A stretch of 64,000 nucleotides of DNA from Ciona intestinalis (GCF_000224145.3 NC_020171.2:2256619-2320618), one strand, 5' to 3'; positions 11,301-22,500 are shown, counted from the stretch's first letter. The notes: generated from the letters alone by a model not told the origin. Translations and numbers: made by a program.

Positions 11301-13141
11301 CAATTATCTAGTGATTCATAACAAATATATATATATATAAACGTAGTTAGGGTGTTGGCGTAATGGGCCAACTCTGGCCTAAATCCTGAGTCCTACCCAT
11401 ATAGAATAGAACATCTTGAATTACTATGCATTAAACCCAATAACCCGTACCTCGCACAGTGCTATCAACAAAGCTGTGGAGAAACTCAGCAAGCGTCACT
11501 TCTCGCACATCAAGGCATACGATCCACAAGGAGGTAAAGACAACTTACGCCGTCTCACGGGCATGCACGAAACTGCTTCGATCTATGATTTCTCGTCCGG
11601 TGTCGCGAACCGAAAAGCTTCCATCAGAATACCGAGACATGTAAGTGTATTTTGTGTTATTGGGTAGCGAGCATAAGGTGTAGGGATATTTAAACATTGT
11701 GTCTCTGGTGTATAAGAAGACATCCATGTTATAACTTAACAGTGGGCATGAGGTGTATGAATACACCATGTATAGCAAAAGCCTAGATTGCGTAATTTTC
11801 AAAGCTATAACGCAATCTGCTGATGTCATAATGTTTAAGCATTTCAGCAACTCATTGTCCCTTAGTAATAACACAATGGGTATTATGACATAATTGCTTA
11901 ACTTTATAACTTAACAGCAAAGCAAATAATCCCCAATAAAACCTTAGTTGGCAAATTTGTATGTCGTAAATTTTATAAAGCCTTGATGACTCCACTTTTT
12001 AACCTCGTGTTGAACACTCGTATGCGTTCTGCCTCATTATGCTTTAATTAAAGTGTTGATAAAACCTATTGTAATATTTGCTGCTGTAATATTTTATCCT
12101 GAATGCTCTAAAAGAGCGTTTTTAATTGTTTAAAACAGGATTATGAAACATAGGGTATTATGTGCACACAGTATTCATTTTACCCCAGTAGAGTGGGGGA
12201 AGATGGGACACCTTTTCAATCTATTTTCTCTTCCAATTTGGTAGTAAACAAACATTCAACGAATTTTTCTAAAACTTTATCCTCACGGCTCCCATAGACC
12301 GTTGTTAATTGTTTAAAAAGCGATCGGGATATTTGATTATTATGTGTCAAAGGTGTCCCATCTGCCCCCAGCCCCCACCCTACAATATATATTTAAATGC
12401 AGCTTTTTTCCCCATATATAACACTATATATCTGATGTTCATTATTTCATTAAAATGTGCTTAACCATCACCCTTGTTGGACGCATATGCATATATTTAT
12501 ACACACAACATGAGTGACTCTCACACAAGTAATATTAATTTCTGCACAACACATCGTCTGTTTTTAAACTTTAAACACCCTTTCCTGTTGGTGAGGGTCA
12601 CATTGTTATGTATTAAACGTAAATGCATCTATTTATAAACGCATGAGTGACATGACTTTCATTTTGTGACATGACATTTCATGATTAATGTTAAACGCAT
12701 CATATCCACTTAAGCTGGCTGGACCTAATGTTGCCAGCTTTTTAGTCAGTCACTACTATAGTGCATTTTGCATGTCTAGAGACACCCATGTTATATGAAA
12801 CGTTAAATTCAAGTTGACTTGTAATAAATTCCGCGAATCTGACCCTGATCTGATGTGCAGTTTCTATTTGAATAAGAGACTGACGATGTCATTTAGGCGA
12901 AATATATTTCTCCATTACTACTAATAGTTGGACTTGATTTTAGTTGGTTACGTTTTCGTGGCACCAGATCATTAAATTCAAGTTGACGTTAATGTTACAT
13001 TATAAACAGGTTGGTGAGGAGAAGTGTGGATACTTGGAAGACCGTCGTCCATCCTCCAACTGCGACCCATACGTTGTATCAGAGATGCTGGTTCGTACAA
13101 CCATATTAAACGAAGAAGGAGACGTCGATTTTGATTTGTAA
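5333..13141 (+). CDS. GLUL: glutamine synthetase, seven exons
   Basis: The enzyme makes glutamine from glutamate, ammonia and ATP. Exons are 5333-5492, 6053-6214, 7458-7604, 9053-9180, 9523-9722, 10204-10384 and 13010-13141. All introns are GT-AG and the phases match (1,1,1,0,2,0). They join to a 369-residue protein, close to the 373 of human GLUL. Diagnostic motifs are in order: '[17 protein letters not shown]' (residues ~26-42), '[17 protein letters not shown]' in exon 2, '[11 protein letters not shown]' in exon 3, '[11 protein letters not shown]' at the end of exon 4, '[10 protein letters not shown]' (~247-256), and '[10 protein letters not shown]' (~316-325), the ATP/glutamate-site arginine region. 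No mitochondrial leader is evident, so a cytosolic enzyme is likely. Introns are loaded with repeats. Exon 6 exists in a second copy (11460-11640), probably an assembly artefact; only one copy gives the normal protein. Confidence 0.96.
7689..7830. mobile_element. hAT-like MITE in GS intron 3
   Basis: The element starts 'cagtggcacagcca' and ends with the inverse 'tggctgcgccaccg'. Its interior is purine-rich on one side and C-rich on the other. It is the same family as the copy at 53709-53801, which shows a target duplication. Confidence 0.55.
8310..8504. mobile_element. MITE (GGGGGAAGATGGG family)
   Basis: This is a degraded copy: 'tagtactatgggaatatgatgggacac' on the left, 'cccccccacccaaa' on the right, and the family core 'cataatatctaaatatcctggtcgtg' between. 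It lies in GS intron 3. Confidence 0.65.
8737..9040 (+). mobile_element. composite tRNA-headed SINE with doubled body
   Basis: The head has an A-box-like 'gtgggtagcgtgcctgcttc'. It is followed by two consecutive body units ('acatacgtggtaacttgtaagc', then 'gtatgaaacagaacat'), and the tail is 'cgttcattcattcaa'. It ends only about 12 bp before the acceptor of GS exon 4, so the element has landed next to a splice site. Confidence 0.65.
9722..9955 (+). repeat. minisatellite seeded by the GS exon 5 donor
   Basis: Five degenerate units of roughly 46-66 bp run on from the exon 5 splice donor (gcgtaagtacattg). Each unit contains a copy of the donor region. The second copy keeps a perfect 'gcgtaagtacatt', and later ones have decayed to 'gcataagtacatt'. 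Longer units carry an extra 'ctccactatgctg'. Confidence 0.75.
10396..10660 (+). repeat. ~70-bp tandem repeat after GS exon 6
   Basis: Three to four units of the form 'gtgagcatgaggtgtatgaa' - 'taccatgtgtgtctggtgt' - 'ataagaagacacccatgtta' are present. The matching region after the second exon 6 copy (about 11650-11775) has fewer units. The family also occurs at 24262-24450 and 20575-20625. Confidence 0.65.
11132..11232. mobile_element. MITE cut by assembly gap
   Basis: This is the left half of the GGGGGAAGATGGG-family MITE, running into the run of Ns. The same element appears whole at 12187-12388 in the second copy of this region. Confidence 0.65.
11233..11282. other. assembly gap (50 Ns)
   Basis: Fifty Ns separate two near-identical copies of the GS exon 6 region. 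Sequence after the gap (gtgtgcatatttaactgaca) restarts what was already seen at about 10026. Confidence 0.95.
11460..11640 (+). pseudogene. second copy of glutamine synthetase exon 6 (probable haplotype duplicate)
   Basis: This 181-bp block has the same acceptor, donor, phase and protein as exon 6 at 10204-10384, with only silent-looking differences. Including both copies would repeat about 60 residues and shift the frame (181 is not a multiple of 3), so no transcript can use both. Flanking intron sequence is also duplicated out to about 12290, and the copy starts at a gap. I read it as the other allele rather than an alternative exon. Confidence 0.75.
12187..12388. mobile_element. MITE (GGGGGAAGATGGG family)
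   Basis: A near-complete element with 'gtagagtgggggaagatggg' on the left and 'tgcccccagcccccaccctac' on the right. The core 'tgtttaaaaagcgatcgggatatttg' matches the family. It lies in GS intron 6. Confidence 0.75.
12861..12876 (+). other. spliced-leader-like 16-mer
   Basis: The sequence tttctatttgaataag matches the Ciona spliced leader as I recall it (ATTCTATTTGAATAAG) at 15 of 16 positions. It is preceded by 'gcag' and followed by 'agactgacg', not by a splice donor, so it is not a functional SL RNA gene. Confidence 0.45.
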
Positions 13142-13151
13142 ATCAGAAAGT

Positions 13152-13380
13152 TCTAACATTTCATGAGTTTAACTTTTCATGGATAAAAACTTAATGAAAT
13201 TTTCATGAAACTAACTTTTCGTGAATTTTAAGTTTTCTTGGTTGCTTCATAAATTTTCTTTGTTTATTTCATGAATTTAACTTTTCATAAATTTAACTTT
13301 TCATATTGAAATTTTCATGAATTTACCTTTTATGACATTGTCATGAATTTAACTTTTCATGAATTAACTTTTCATGGACT
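13152..13380 (+). repeat. AT-rich minisatellite in the GS 3' UTR
   Basis: About a dozen degenerate units of 'tttcatgaatttaactt' start just after the glutamine synthetase stop codon. They would be transcribed as part of its 3' UTR. Confidence 0.75.
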
Positions 13381-13657
13381 TTTGTTTTAATGATGAATAC
13401 TGGACCAGCTTTTAGCGTAGTCTGCTTCGTAGTAACTTGTTCTTATTCATTCCATACAAAGCACAATATTGTGAACATTAGTGCGCCTATAATGGTGTAT
13501 TCAGTTTTTAAACTGGTATACTGTCTGTCTTTTATCTGCATGCATTTACCGAACAACAAGCATATCGGCCACACAGTATAATATTGTGTTGATAGTCCAC
13601 ATGCAAAACTGCTAATATTGTTTATTGTATGTCTTTTTCTTTTAATGCATTAGATTA

Positions 13658-13663
13658 AATAAA
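13658..13663 (+). terminator. candidate glutamine synthetase poly(A) signal
   Basis: AATAAA in 'gattaaataaaccagtaaa' lies about 520 bp downstream of the stop. It is the first canonical plus-strand signal after the minisatellite. Confidence 0.5.
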
Positions 13664-14103
13664 CCAGTAAAAATTGACAAGTTCGTTTCGTTTTGCTTAA
13701 ATACAGCACTTCTAGTTATAAAAAGCAAAATAAGGTATATTGGATAAAAAGGTACATATATTCTTCATATGTTATGTTCTCTTCTAAAAAGGGAAATCAT
13801 GCTAGGAGACTTGGGATTTGGGTCAAGAGTTGGCCAATAACTCGAGATAGTTTGTAGACATTCAATAACATGCTATATATGGGTTAGGTCCTGCAGCAAG
13901 GCATTTCAGCAGACGTGGTATTTAGGCCAGAGTTGGCCCATTAACCCAAACACGTGTTATGTAAGTACGACCTTTGAACAGTTAGAGAGTCACCTATTGC
14001 TTAATGTTTGCAAATAACAAAGTGCTTGTCTGTCTAGCTAGATCAGCAGTTTATTGTTTGCTTTGCTACTGCAAGTAAAATATCGTTTTGTTACTTGCAT
14101 GCC

Positions 14104-15360
14104 TGCTTATCCACACACTGCAATAGCTTTTGCAACTCGACTGTGGGCATGGGAGTGGCAACCATGGATAAGTCACTCAAGTTCCCACCCACGAAAACAT
14201 TGGAGCGATTGAGTGTGCGTCGAAGAAAGATTTCCTGTTCTAGTTTACCCAAATTACCTTAATGCATAAAGAGTATTAAACAGTCGTGTTGGGTAACTAT
14301 TACATCTGGCGTAACCGTGTTTATGATTAAGCGAGACATCCTGTGTGTTTCCTACCAATATAAGGAAATAATGGACAGCCTGCCATTCTTTGGCGTCAAT
14401 TATCTCTTCTGTATTTTGTGTTCGCGCACATGTTTATAGCCATAAAAGCCCTCCTATTTTTTGTGTTATGAGGGAAGTAGAAGCTTTCTTATTCTCTTGC
14501 TGTCCTCACGCTTGTCCTCAATGCCACTCGTTTGTTCGTCTAATAAACCGAGTTGTCGACCTTATGTAGTCGTTAAGTTGAAATGGGTGCGCCCGTTGGA
14601 CTGTTCCTGCATAACCAACAATATAAATGACCAAACCAACCAAAGGTCAAAGTCATGCCTGCTTATCCACACACTGCAATAGTTTCAGCAACTCGACTGT
14701 GGGCATGGGAGTGGCAACCATGGATAAGTCGCTCAAGTTGCCACCAACGAGGATATAAATGACCAAACCAACCAAAAGTTATGTCCGCTTATCCACGCAC
14801 TGCAATAGTTTCAGCAACTCGACGGTGGGCATGGGAGTGGTAACCATGGATAAGTCGCTCAAGTTGCCACCAACGAGGATATAAATGACCAAACCAACCA
14901 AAAGTTATGTCCGCTTATCCACGCACTGCAATAGTTTCAGCAACTCGACCGTGGGCATGGGAGTGGCAACCATGGATAAGTCGCTCAAGTTGCCACCAAC
15001 GAGGATATAAATGACCAAACCAACCAAAAGTTATGTCCGCTTATCCACGCACTGCAATAGTTTCAGCAACTCGACGGTGGGCATGGGAGTGGTAACCATG
15101 GATAAGTCGCTCAAGTTCCCACCCACGAGGATATAAATGACCAAACCAACCAAAGGTCAAAGTCATGCCTGCTTATCCACACACTGCAATAGCTTTTGCA
15201 ACTCGACTGTGGGCATGGGAGTGGCAACCATGGATAAGTCACTCAAGTTCCCACCCACGAGGATATAAATGACCACCAACCAAAAGTCATGTCCGCTTAT
15301 CCACACACTGCAATAGCTTCAGCAACTCGACTGGGGGCATGGGAGTGGCAACTGGCAACA
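14104..15360 (+). repeat. 126-bp tandem repeat with hairpin core
   Basis: Conserved cores start at 14104, 14661, 14787, 14913, 15039, 15171 and 15294. Spacing is 126 bp for the central units. Each core runs 'gcttatccac(a/g)cactgca' ... 'ctcgac(g/t)gtgggcatggg' ... 'ccatggataag', so CTTATCCA and TGGATAAG at its ends can pair to close a ~70-nt hairpin. Between the first and second core, about 430 bp of unrelated sequence (from 14193) interrupts the array. No ORF runs through the units. Confidence 0.85.
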
Positions 15361-17262
15361 ATTAACAACTAAAGAACCACCTATGTAATAAATCCTTTGG
15401 TTGCCCACCCTAAACTTGAACTTAAATGTCAATATTAGATTAAAATAAAATTGACAGCTTTATTATTTCGTAACCTAAGTAATTCCGTGCTTTAATTAAA
15501 CCCTAGTACAACATATGTGTTCACAATGAAAGGCAATGATTAATTTTATTGGAAAAAACGTCACAATCTTAAATTCTAGACTTGTCAACCCGGATTTGCA
15601 ACGTAGTCTTGCGCAAACAAAGGCAATTGTTTTCATTGTTTGTGACGTTTCGAGGGCTGTTACGTCATAAAGAATTAATGGAATTGTCATCGGTAATGAC
15701 TTTCTTTTACGTTAGTGTCTGGACGATCTGAAACAACAAATCTATAAAATCTGGCGCATATAATATTACTGTCGGGTAAGATGGTACACCTTTAGCACAT
15801 AATATCCAAATATCTTGATCGTGTTTTAAAATTTAAAGTTAACTACGGTCTATGGGAGTCGTGAGGATACGTTTTATAAGTCTTTGAATTTTTTTTGTTT
15901 ACTACCAAATGGGACAAGAAAATAGAATGAAAGGTGTCCCATCTTCCCCCACCCTATTATATATTGAATTCAAAAATGTCCCAACAGTATCCAATTTGCT
16001 AAAATTAAAAAGCTTAATACCAGTACACTGCTTGCTATTAATCGACGCAAAATCCTGACATAAATAGCGCAACAGCGTCGTGTAGAGGCGCAATTTTAAC
16101 AGCTGATTTCTTTGCGGCGCCGGACGCGTTTCGTTCGTTGAAAACACAAGTTTTTGTGCAGTTGCAACGCAGCAATGTCTGGCTTGTGTGTGTTGGCCAA
16201 TTGTACCGTATAGTAATGATTGTTACATGCGCTATAAGAATGTTAATGCACAGTTTATTGCGGTTTTGTTTCGATATAGTTTGCTGGAGTATTTTAGACA
16301 GAATATTAGCAGTAAAAAAGTTGTTGCTAATGCGTAAAATTGTAATGCGTTGTATAAGGTTGTTACTGATGCAAAGCAAGGCATTGAATTCAATTTCTGT
16401 TGTATTTTAGCCAGAATAGCAAACCTCGAAGTTTTAAAGTGTGAGGTATATAAGTGTTACCATATATTACGAATATAGACGTATAAAACGCACTGAAGAG
16501 TTCTTTAAAGGGATGGTAATTGCAACACATAGGATCCAAGGTATGTTTGTAACTTGTACTGTATAGATGATACGTCATATAACCTGACATCATATATAAT
16601 GACGTCACGTAACATGACGTCATATATCAAACACTAGTGTAAACGTGTAAGTAGTAAATAAAGTAAATATTTCCGATAACGTTTTGAACATAAACTTAAA
16701 CAGTTGTTTATTGTTATAGTGGATGATAATCACATATTTCTGCGCATTTAAACAAGGTATGACACGATGAGCTGTGTAGATATAGATGTATTAGCGACAC
16801 GTGTGTATAAAGTGTTAGTATAAGTACTGTAGTAAAAGAATGCGATATAAAACGTAGACAAATACTTATACAACGACATAAAAAGTATCTGTTAGTGCCG
16901 TAGAATCTGTTAGTGCCGTAGTTTAGCCGCATTTAGTAGTACCGATTAGTGCAAAAAGTTTAATATTGCGATTAAAAACAGTTTAAAACGTCATGGAAAG
17001 AAACCATGCGCTTTATTTAAAGTGGCTTCTACTATATAAGCTTTCAGATTATTACCAAAGTACATTATAGCCATTGTTTTTCGCAGCCTGCAGTAGCAGT
17101 ATACAAATGTTAATACAATATGTGAGGATATAGCAGGTTTTCGACGTACATGCATTGAATACTGTTTCAATATTACACGTAGCCAAACCATGCAAAAAGG
17201 TCAACAATTGTTTATAACATATAAGCATGTATCAGTGATTGTTGTCTTGTATCTCGTGTTGT
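15361..17262. other. gene-poor stretch before the Ly6-type gene
   Basis: It holds one MITE and, on the minus strand, two open frames (15496-15690 and 16038-16379) with some protein-like, CpG-containing sequence but no splice sites or family I recognise. A TTTATT at 17012-17017 may be the minus-strand poly(A) signal of the Ly6-type gene. Around 16890-16925 a short direct repeat (gttagtgccgtag) occurs twice. Confidence 0.45.
15769..15962. mobile_element. MITE (GGGGGAAGATGGG family)
   Basis: Left end 'gtcgggtaagatggtacacc' is degraded; right end 'gtcccatcttcccccaccct' is intact. The interior matches the family core, including 'gtgaggatacgttttataag'. Confidence 0.7.
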
Positions 17263-18269
17263 TTATAACGGTAGGTTGTTACAGTTGTCGGTGTAGCAGC
17301 ATTGCATGCGACATGTTCTGTGGATAAAATGTAAACGTTTGGTAGAAGTAAATATATATGCTAAAGGCCTAATGAGCCAACTCTGGCCTTTAATTTTCTT
17401 GATACCATGTATCCAATAATCCTTACTGGAAACCTCACCCGTATAGGGCACAGTCCCTATTATTGAACGCCTATAAACTGCCTTGATGGGGTCAATATGT
17501 GTGTTGGGGTAAACGGTAAAGGCTAGGGCCTGCTATACAGCCTTATAATATGTAACTCGTATATAGAAAACATATATAAAATCGTTTGTTTTGTAATACT
17601 TACTTTATCTTAACGCTATCAAATCTTTCATCGTCGATAATTTGTCGAAGTTTCGATTCACACCTTGTGTTTATTCCGTCGCATTCTTGTTTGGAAATAC
17701 ATTCGAACAGTGAACCTGCACCTCTTGCTTTGTATCCTGTAATGTGGTGTAATGCTATCGCTGTTTTGAGGTGTATTATGTTTATATTAATTTTAAGCAA
17801 ATGTTGTTTTAAATACCATTTTGTGAACTACTATAGCATGTTCGTACATTGCAATGGGCCAACTCTGACCTGACCCCAGGTCCCATGGTATGCCTCACTG
17901 TAGGACCTCACACATATAGAATATAATGTGCATATACAATGTTAGCGTAATAGGCTAACTCTGGCCTAAATCGTAGGCCCCATGACGTTCAATGCCGCAT
18001 ACTCACCCATATAGAATAGAACAGCTAAGTTACATTCATACACCAAACTTACGCCAAAAGTAAGTTTTAGCTCCGGTTGCCTCTACTCTCATGCAAGCAG
18101 GGGTTCCTAGACTCGACGGGCAAGTCACATTCCTATTTGCGTGCGTGCCCGGTACATATTTAAGCACCCATGCTTTGTTACTGGACACTTTATACCCGTC
18201 GTTGCAGATGAGAGCATTCGTGTATAAAGTACACGTTAGAAAAAGGATCAAAACTTTGCCTAACATCAT
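17263..18269 (-). CDS. secreted Ly6/uPAR (three-finger) domain protein, three exons
   Basis: Exons are 18053-18269, 17604-17736 and 17263-17317, with donors gtaagt/gtaagt and phases 1 and 2 matching. The product is 134 residues. It starts with a signal peptide (MMLGKVLILFLTCTLYTNA) and ends in 'CRMQCCYTDNCN', the CCxxDxCN signature that closes Ly6/uPAR domains. About ten cysteines follow the signal peptide. There is no hydrophobic tail after the signature, so it looks secreted rather than GPI-anchored. The region between the first and last cysteines is longer than in a minimal Ly6 domain. The family call rests on the terminal motif and cysteine number; ligand and role are unknown. The three exons are each short, and the last contributes only 18 residues. 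Confidence 0.7.
17840..18030 (-). repeat. ~97-bp dispersed repeat, two units
   Basis: Two units of the family read 'caatgggccaactctgacc', 'ccatggtatgcctcactgta' and 'ggacctcacacatatagaat'. They lie within intron 1 of the Ly6-type gene. Confidence 0.6.
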
Positions 18270-19544
18270 GTATATAAACGTTATTCGTTTTTCTTGTAAA
18301 CTAAGTTGCGATTGCCGTTAAAGTTTTTGTCTTAAGATTTTTACGAGTGGTTGACGTGTAAAATGCAATTTAAAGCAACAAACAAAGAAATATCTACGCT
18401 GACCTAACTACACAACATAAAAACTGTAAAGTTCCATAAAAATCGCAGATATAAAAACTCGTTGTCTTATTATTTGATACTGTGACGTAAATTCTTCTAG
18501 CTCTTGAACCATACTTTTATTACGTCACAGACAGTCATTATGACACATAGTCGCTACTTTAACGTTTCTTGGATATCTAGAATCTCGAAATCGCTGCGGT
18601 TTCTATTTAAACTCTGTTTAACCTTCGTCAGCGAGAAATTCGAAAAACAGCTTCCATTGTCTTTCAAGTGTGACGTCGAACCATAATCACGTGTTCAACA
18701 ATGCGTAACCATGACGTCATAAGACCTAGTTTAACTTACGCCACCACAGCGGGGAAATTCCGAAGTTGTATTTTTAAACATATGTGTTTATGCATATAAT
18801 GCTGTTATGCATATAATGCTGTTATGCATATAATGCTGTTATGCATATACCCTGAGAAAGTAGGCCTATGTCCGTATATGTGCTGATGATGTAGTTAATA
18901 TATTAAAACGTTGTTTTTCGTGATAAATAAATAAATGATTGTAACTTATTTACCTTCGCATGGCGGGGCAACGGTGTTCTGTTTCATACACCTCGTACCC
19001 GCTTACGAGTTACCACGTAGGTAACTTTGTGGGTGATTGTTTTGTCTTTTTCTAGCAGCACCGGGCACCGAACCCAGTGTGCTTGGTTACAATGCGAGCG
19101 CCTAACCAGTTATTAATATCAACCTAATAATTGAAGTTTTATTGACTAACATTTGCCACCGGTTTAAAAAATGGAAAGACTCTGTATATTTGGGTTAAAT
19201 ACATTATTTTATGTGGTAATTATATTGAAAATCCCTTTCCGTTAGGTAGGGCTAGAGATCGCCCACGTATAGGTCTTTGTAGGACGCAATGTGGGGAGTA
19301 CAGTAAAATATATCAGTTTCATATTCTTAAGCTCGGAAGTTAAATATTTTGATAGGGAGTATAGTCAAGCAAACAGAATGCTGTGACTATATATGAACTT
19401 TCACTTGATGGAAATCTATGAATATTTTAGCTCGTGATACGTAATCACGATGACGTAAACAATGACGTATAATGTAGTGACGTAGATATGAAATACTAAA
19501 AAAGTTTAATGTTTATAGAAATCTCATTTTTCGATTCTTCCAAC
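18270..19544. other. intergenic, Ly6-type gene to NHERF-like gene
   Basis: It contains a 17-bp tandem repeat (tatgcatataatgctgt, about 18781-18850) and one nearly complete SINE. A TTTATT near 19135-19142 can serve as the minus-strand poly(A) signal of the PDZ gene. Open frames on both strands at 18504-18690 lack splice support and were not called. Confidence 0.5.
18921..19109 (-). mobile_element. composite tRNA-headed SINE, near complete
   Basis: Reading the minus strand, the head begins 'ctggttaggcgctcgcattg' (A box) and 'gggttcggtgcccggtgctg' (B box, GGTTCGGTGCC). The single body unit follows ('tacgtggtaactcgtaagcg', 'aggtgtatgaaacagaacac') and then an ATTT-rich tail (atcatttatttatttatc). 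This copy shows the family's full order best. Confidence 0.75.
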
Positions 19545-22500
19545 TTAGTACCCGTTCACCGCATGGTGCGCTAGAGCGTAGTTTCTCATTGGGGGTTTTC
19601 CGGGCGAGCTCTTTCCTGACCTCTTGCGGACGTGATCTTTTAATGTTTTCAAGTCAACCTTGTAGCCAACTGTGGATAAATCGTCCGGGGATTCGTATCC
19701 TGGTGGTGGCGATTCATACCCGGCCGCGTGGTCAATATGGTTGGGAGGAGCATGCGGTTGTTTCACGAGTTTAGGACTGGGTTTCAACGGCGGGGAAGCC
19801 CCGGTCTTGAGAGAGGTGGTTTTGGTTTGTTCTTGATTGCCGCCGAAAGTTATTGGCGTTCTGGAATGTAAAGCGTTTTAAGTCATAACAGTAACCTATA
19901 TTCAAGTCATAACAGTATAGTAGGCGAGAAACCCATATTGTCCTAGTTTCGAAGATTGCAAAAACCCAGTTGTCTAAATTGTCAATTGGACAGAAAACTA
20001 TTCACCCACAAAGTTGTATACTTGTAGAAAACAGAACACCCATGTTATAACAACAGTTGCCCCGCACGCGAGGATAAATAATTACATTCGTTTAATAATG
20101 TAATATCATTGCATCACTCATTAAAAAGGGACTTACCCGTTTCGCCTTGTTACGTCATTAACGATATCCGGTTGCTCAAGGATCGGTGCTGGGGAACTAC
20201 CTTTCGAAGATTCCGAATCACTAATAATCGTTTCATCGTATAGTTTTCTCCCAGAAGCCAAATCGACCGAACTTTTATAAAATCCCGATTTCTTTTTTTT
20301 GTCGAATAGACTGAAACGTTTTTTAACTTTCGAGCGCTCTTTTCGGTTCGGGTTCGACGGGTTCCCGAAGCCGGGGCTTTGTGACGTCGATTTTCCGAAC
20401 GTGCTAAGATCGGGCGTCGACATCGCCATTTTCCGCATGAGGGCGATGTCGCTTAGCGACGACGGGGAACGTGTGACGTCATAATAGGGCATTGGGCTTG
20501 AAATAAAAGGTCTTGTTCGTTCTATTGGTTTTCCTGGGTTGAAAATAAGTCAACTATTTATTGAAAGATTACACTTAAGTTATAACATAGGTGTCTTCTT
20601 ATACACCTCATATTCGTTGTCAAGTAATGCCCTTACCTTCGAGTATCGGCGACGGGAAAGTTCCCAACTCGAGTTTTCCGTCCAAATGTTTCGCCGACGG
20701 GGAAATTCCGTGACGTAGAAAGAATTCATCCGTGTCTTCGTCAACTACTAACAGTCTAACCGTGTGTGACGCACGAATCACCGCTATGACGTAACTATGA
20801 GACTCCTGTTAAACATATATTCAATTACTACGTGACGTCAAAAGTGTGAAAACGATATTCTGGCAGTTTTCCGTGATAGCACTGGACCCACATAGGCGAA
20901 TCTCGACAATTCTGCCATTATTAGAGACATTTATCGGCAAACCCTGATAATGTGTTGACGTATGGCAGACAAAATATCGATCCTTTAAGACCACAAAACA
21001 AACAAATTCCCAGAAGATCTCTATTACACTTATAATGCAGCTGGCGGCAACGAAACATACATCGTGTATGACATACATATATATATATATGCTATTCACG
21101 GTGCGTTATGCAGTCATATATATTTTATACACAATACAACTAACTTGTTCAATCGATGTTTCGTTTATTTCAATCAACCGATGTCCTTGTCTTAACCCAG
21201 CTTTATACGCGACCCCATCCCTGTCTAGTGTCCCAACATAATGTCCTGTGTGACGTCATAATGATTGAATAAAGTAATTTCGTGACGTCATCATGGTTAA
21301 TATAATCATTTCGTGTAATGCCGAAAATGATTTTTAAATATGTGCAATTTAAGCAACAAACCAGGTACATCTATCAATACCTCGTTGAATTACAGACAAA
21401 ACAATGGTAACAAATCACGTGTTTTATCATAACAGCTAGTTTCATATATTTTAATATTCTACAACACGTGGTATCGGTCACGTGGTCGTTATACCTGCGA
21501 TTCCTTTCAACTGTTGTCGGTACTTTCCCGTGCTCATCTTGGGGGATTTCCCTACAGTTTGCAAAACAAAATCGAAGCCCTGAGTAAAATAAACCCAATT
21601 ATTTTAGGTTTAATCATTAAAAATGATTATTTGGGGTTTTAAACCAAGAGTATACATTGAGATTCTATCATGTTTTTGCAGTTTCATTTGTAAGATTTTA
21701 ATTTAGCTTCGAACATATAAAATAAACGTTAGTAGTTTTAGGTTTCAAACCCAGCAGTTTCTCTATATAATTGCACCATGACGTCATCTTGACGTCATAT
21801 AAAACAACAACCACATACCGAGCTAGTTCGTGTAACTGTCACCAACTTTGGTCTGAGCTCATTAGCATCATCTAGCGGCTTAACTGTCATCCCATTTCCA
21901 GGTGTTTTGAAATATTCTTCAGCAGCTCGACTGTGCGCCACGATCAGTTTAACGCTTTGTAAACCTGGTTAAAAAAGTAACTGTGATGTATATTTGGTAT
22001 TTCAATATATGGTAACTTTTTCGGCGCCGTGAAGCAGTGGTTAGCGCGCTAATGACTTAGATCTATTTTACCATGCGTAGTAAACATGGGGCCAATATAT
22101 AACATGTGGCCAAAGTATAACATGGACCAATATATGACATGGGGCTAATATACAACAATGGGCCAATGTATGACATAGGGCCAATATATGACATGGGGCC
22201 AATGTTTGTGGCCAATATATACCAGGGGCCAATATATGACATGGGGCTAATATACAACAATGGGCCAATGTATGACATGGGGCCAATATATAACATGTGG
22301 CCAAAATATAATTTATAACATGAGGCCAAAATATAATATATAACATAGGGCCAATATATAACATGGGCCAATATATGACATGGGGCCAATTTATAAAATG
22401 GGGCCAATATATAATAACATGGGGCCAACATATAACATGGGGCCAACATATAACATGGGGCCAATATATAACATGAGGCCAATGTTATAATGTAATGTAC

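Noticed and set aside
10204-11640. Mutually exclusive alternative exons 6a/6b in glutamine synthetase
   Set aside because: The encoded peptides are essentially identical, flanking intron is duplicated too, and a gap separates the copies. Haplotype duplication is simpler.
16038-16379. 113-codon minus-strand frame containing 'CNCTKTCVFNERNASG'
   Set aside because: The CpG-rich middle is protein-like, but no splice sites or start could be fixed and the ends read through AT-rich non-coding sequence.
18504-18686. 60-codon plus-strand frame and an overlapping minus-strand frame
   Set aside because: Neither has splice context, a signal peptide or known motif, and it lies in the likely 5' flank of the Ly6-type gene.
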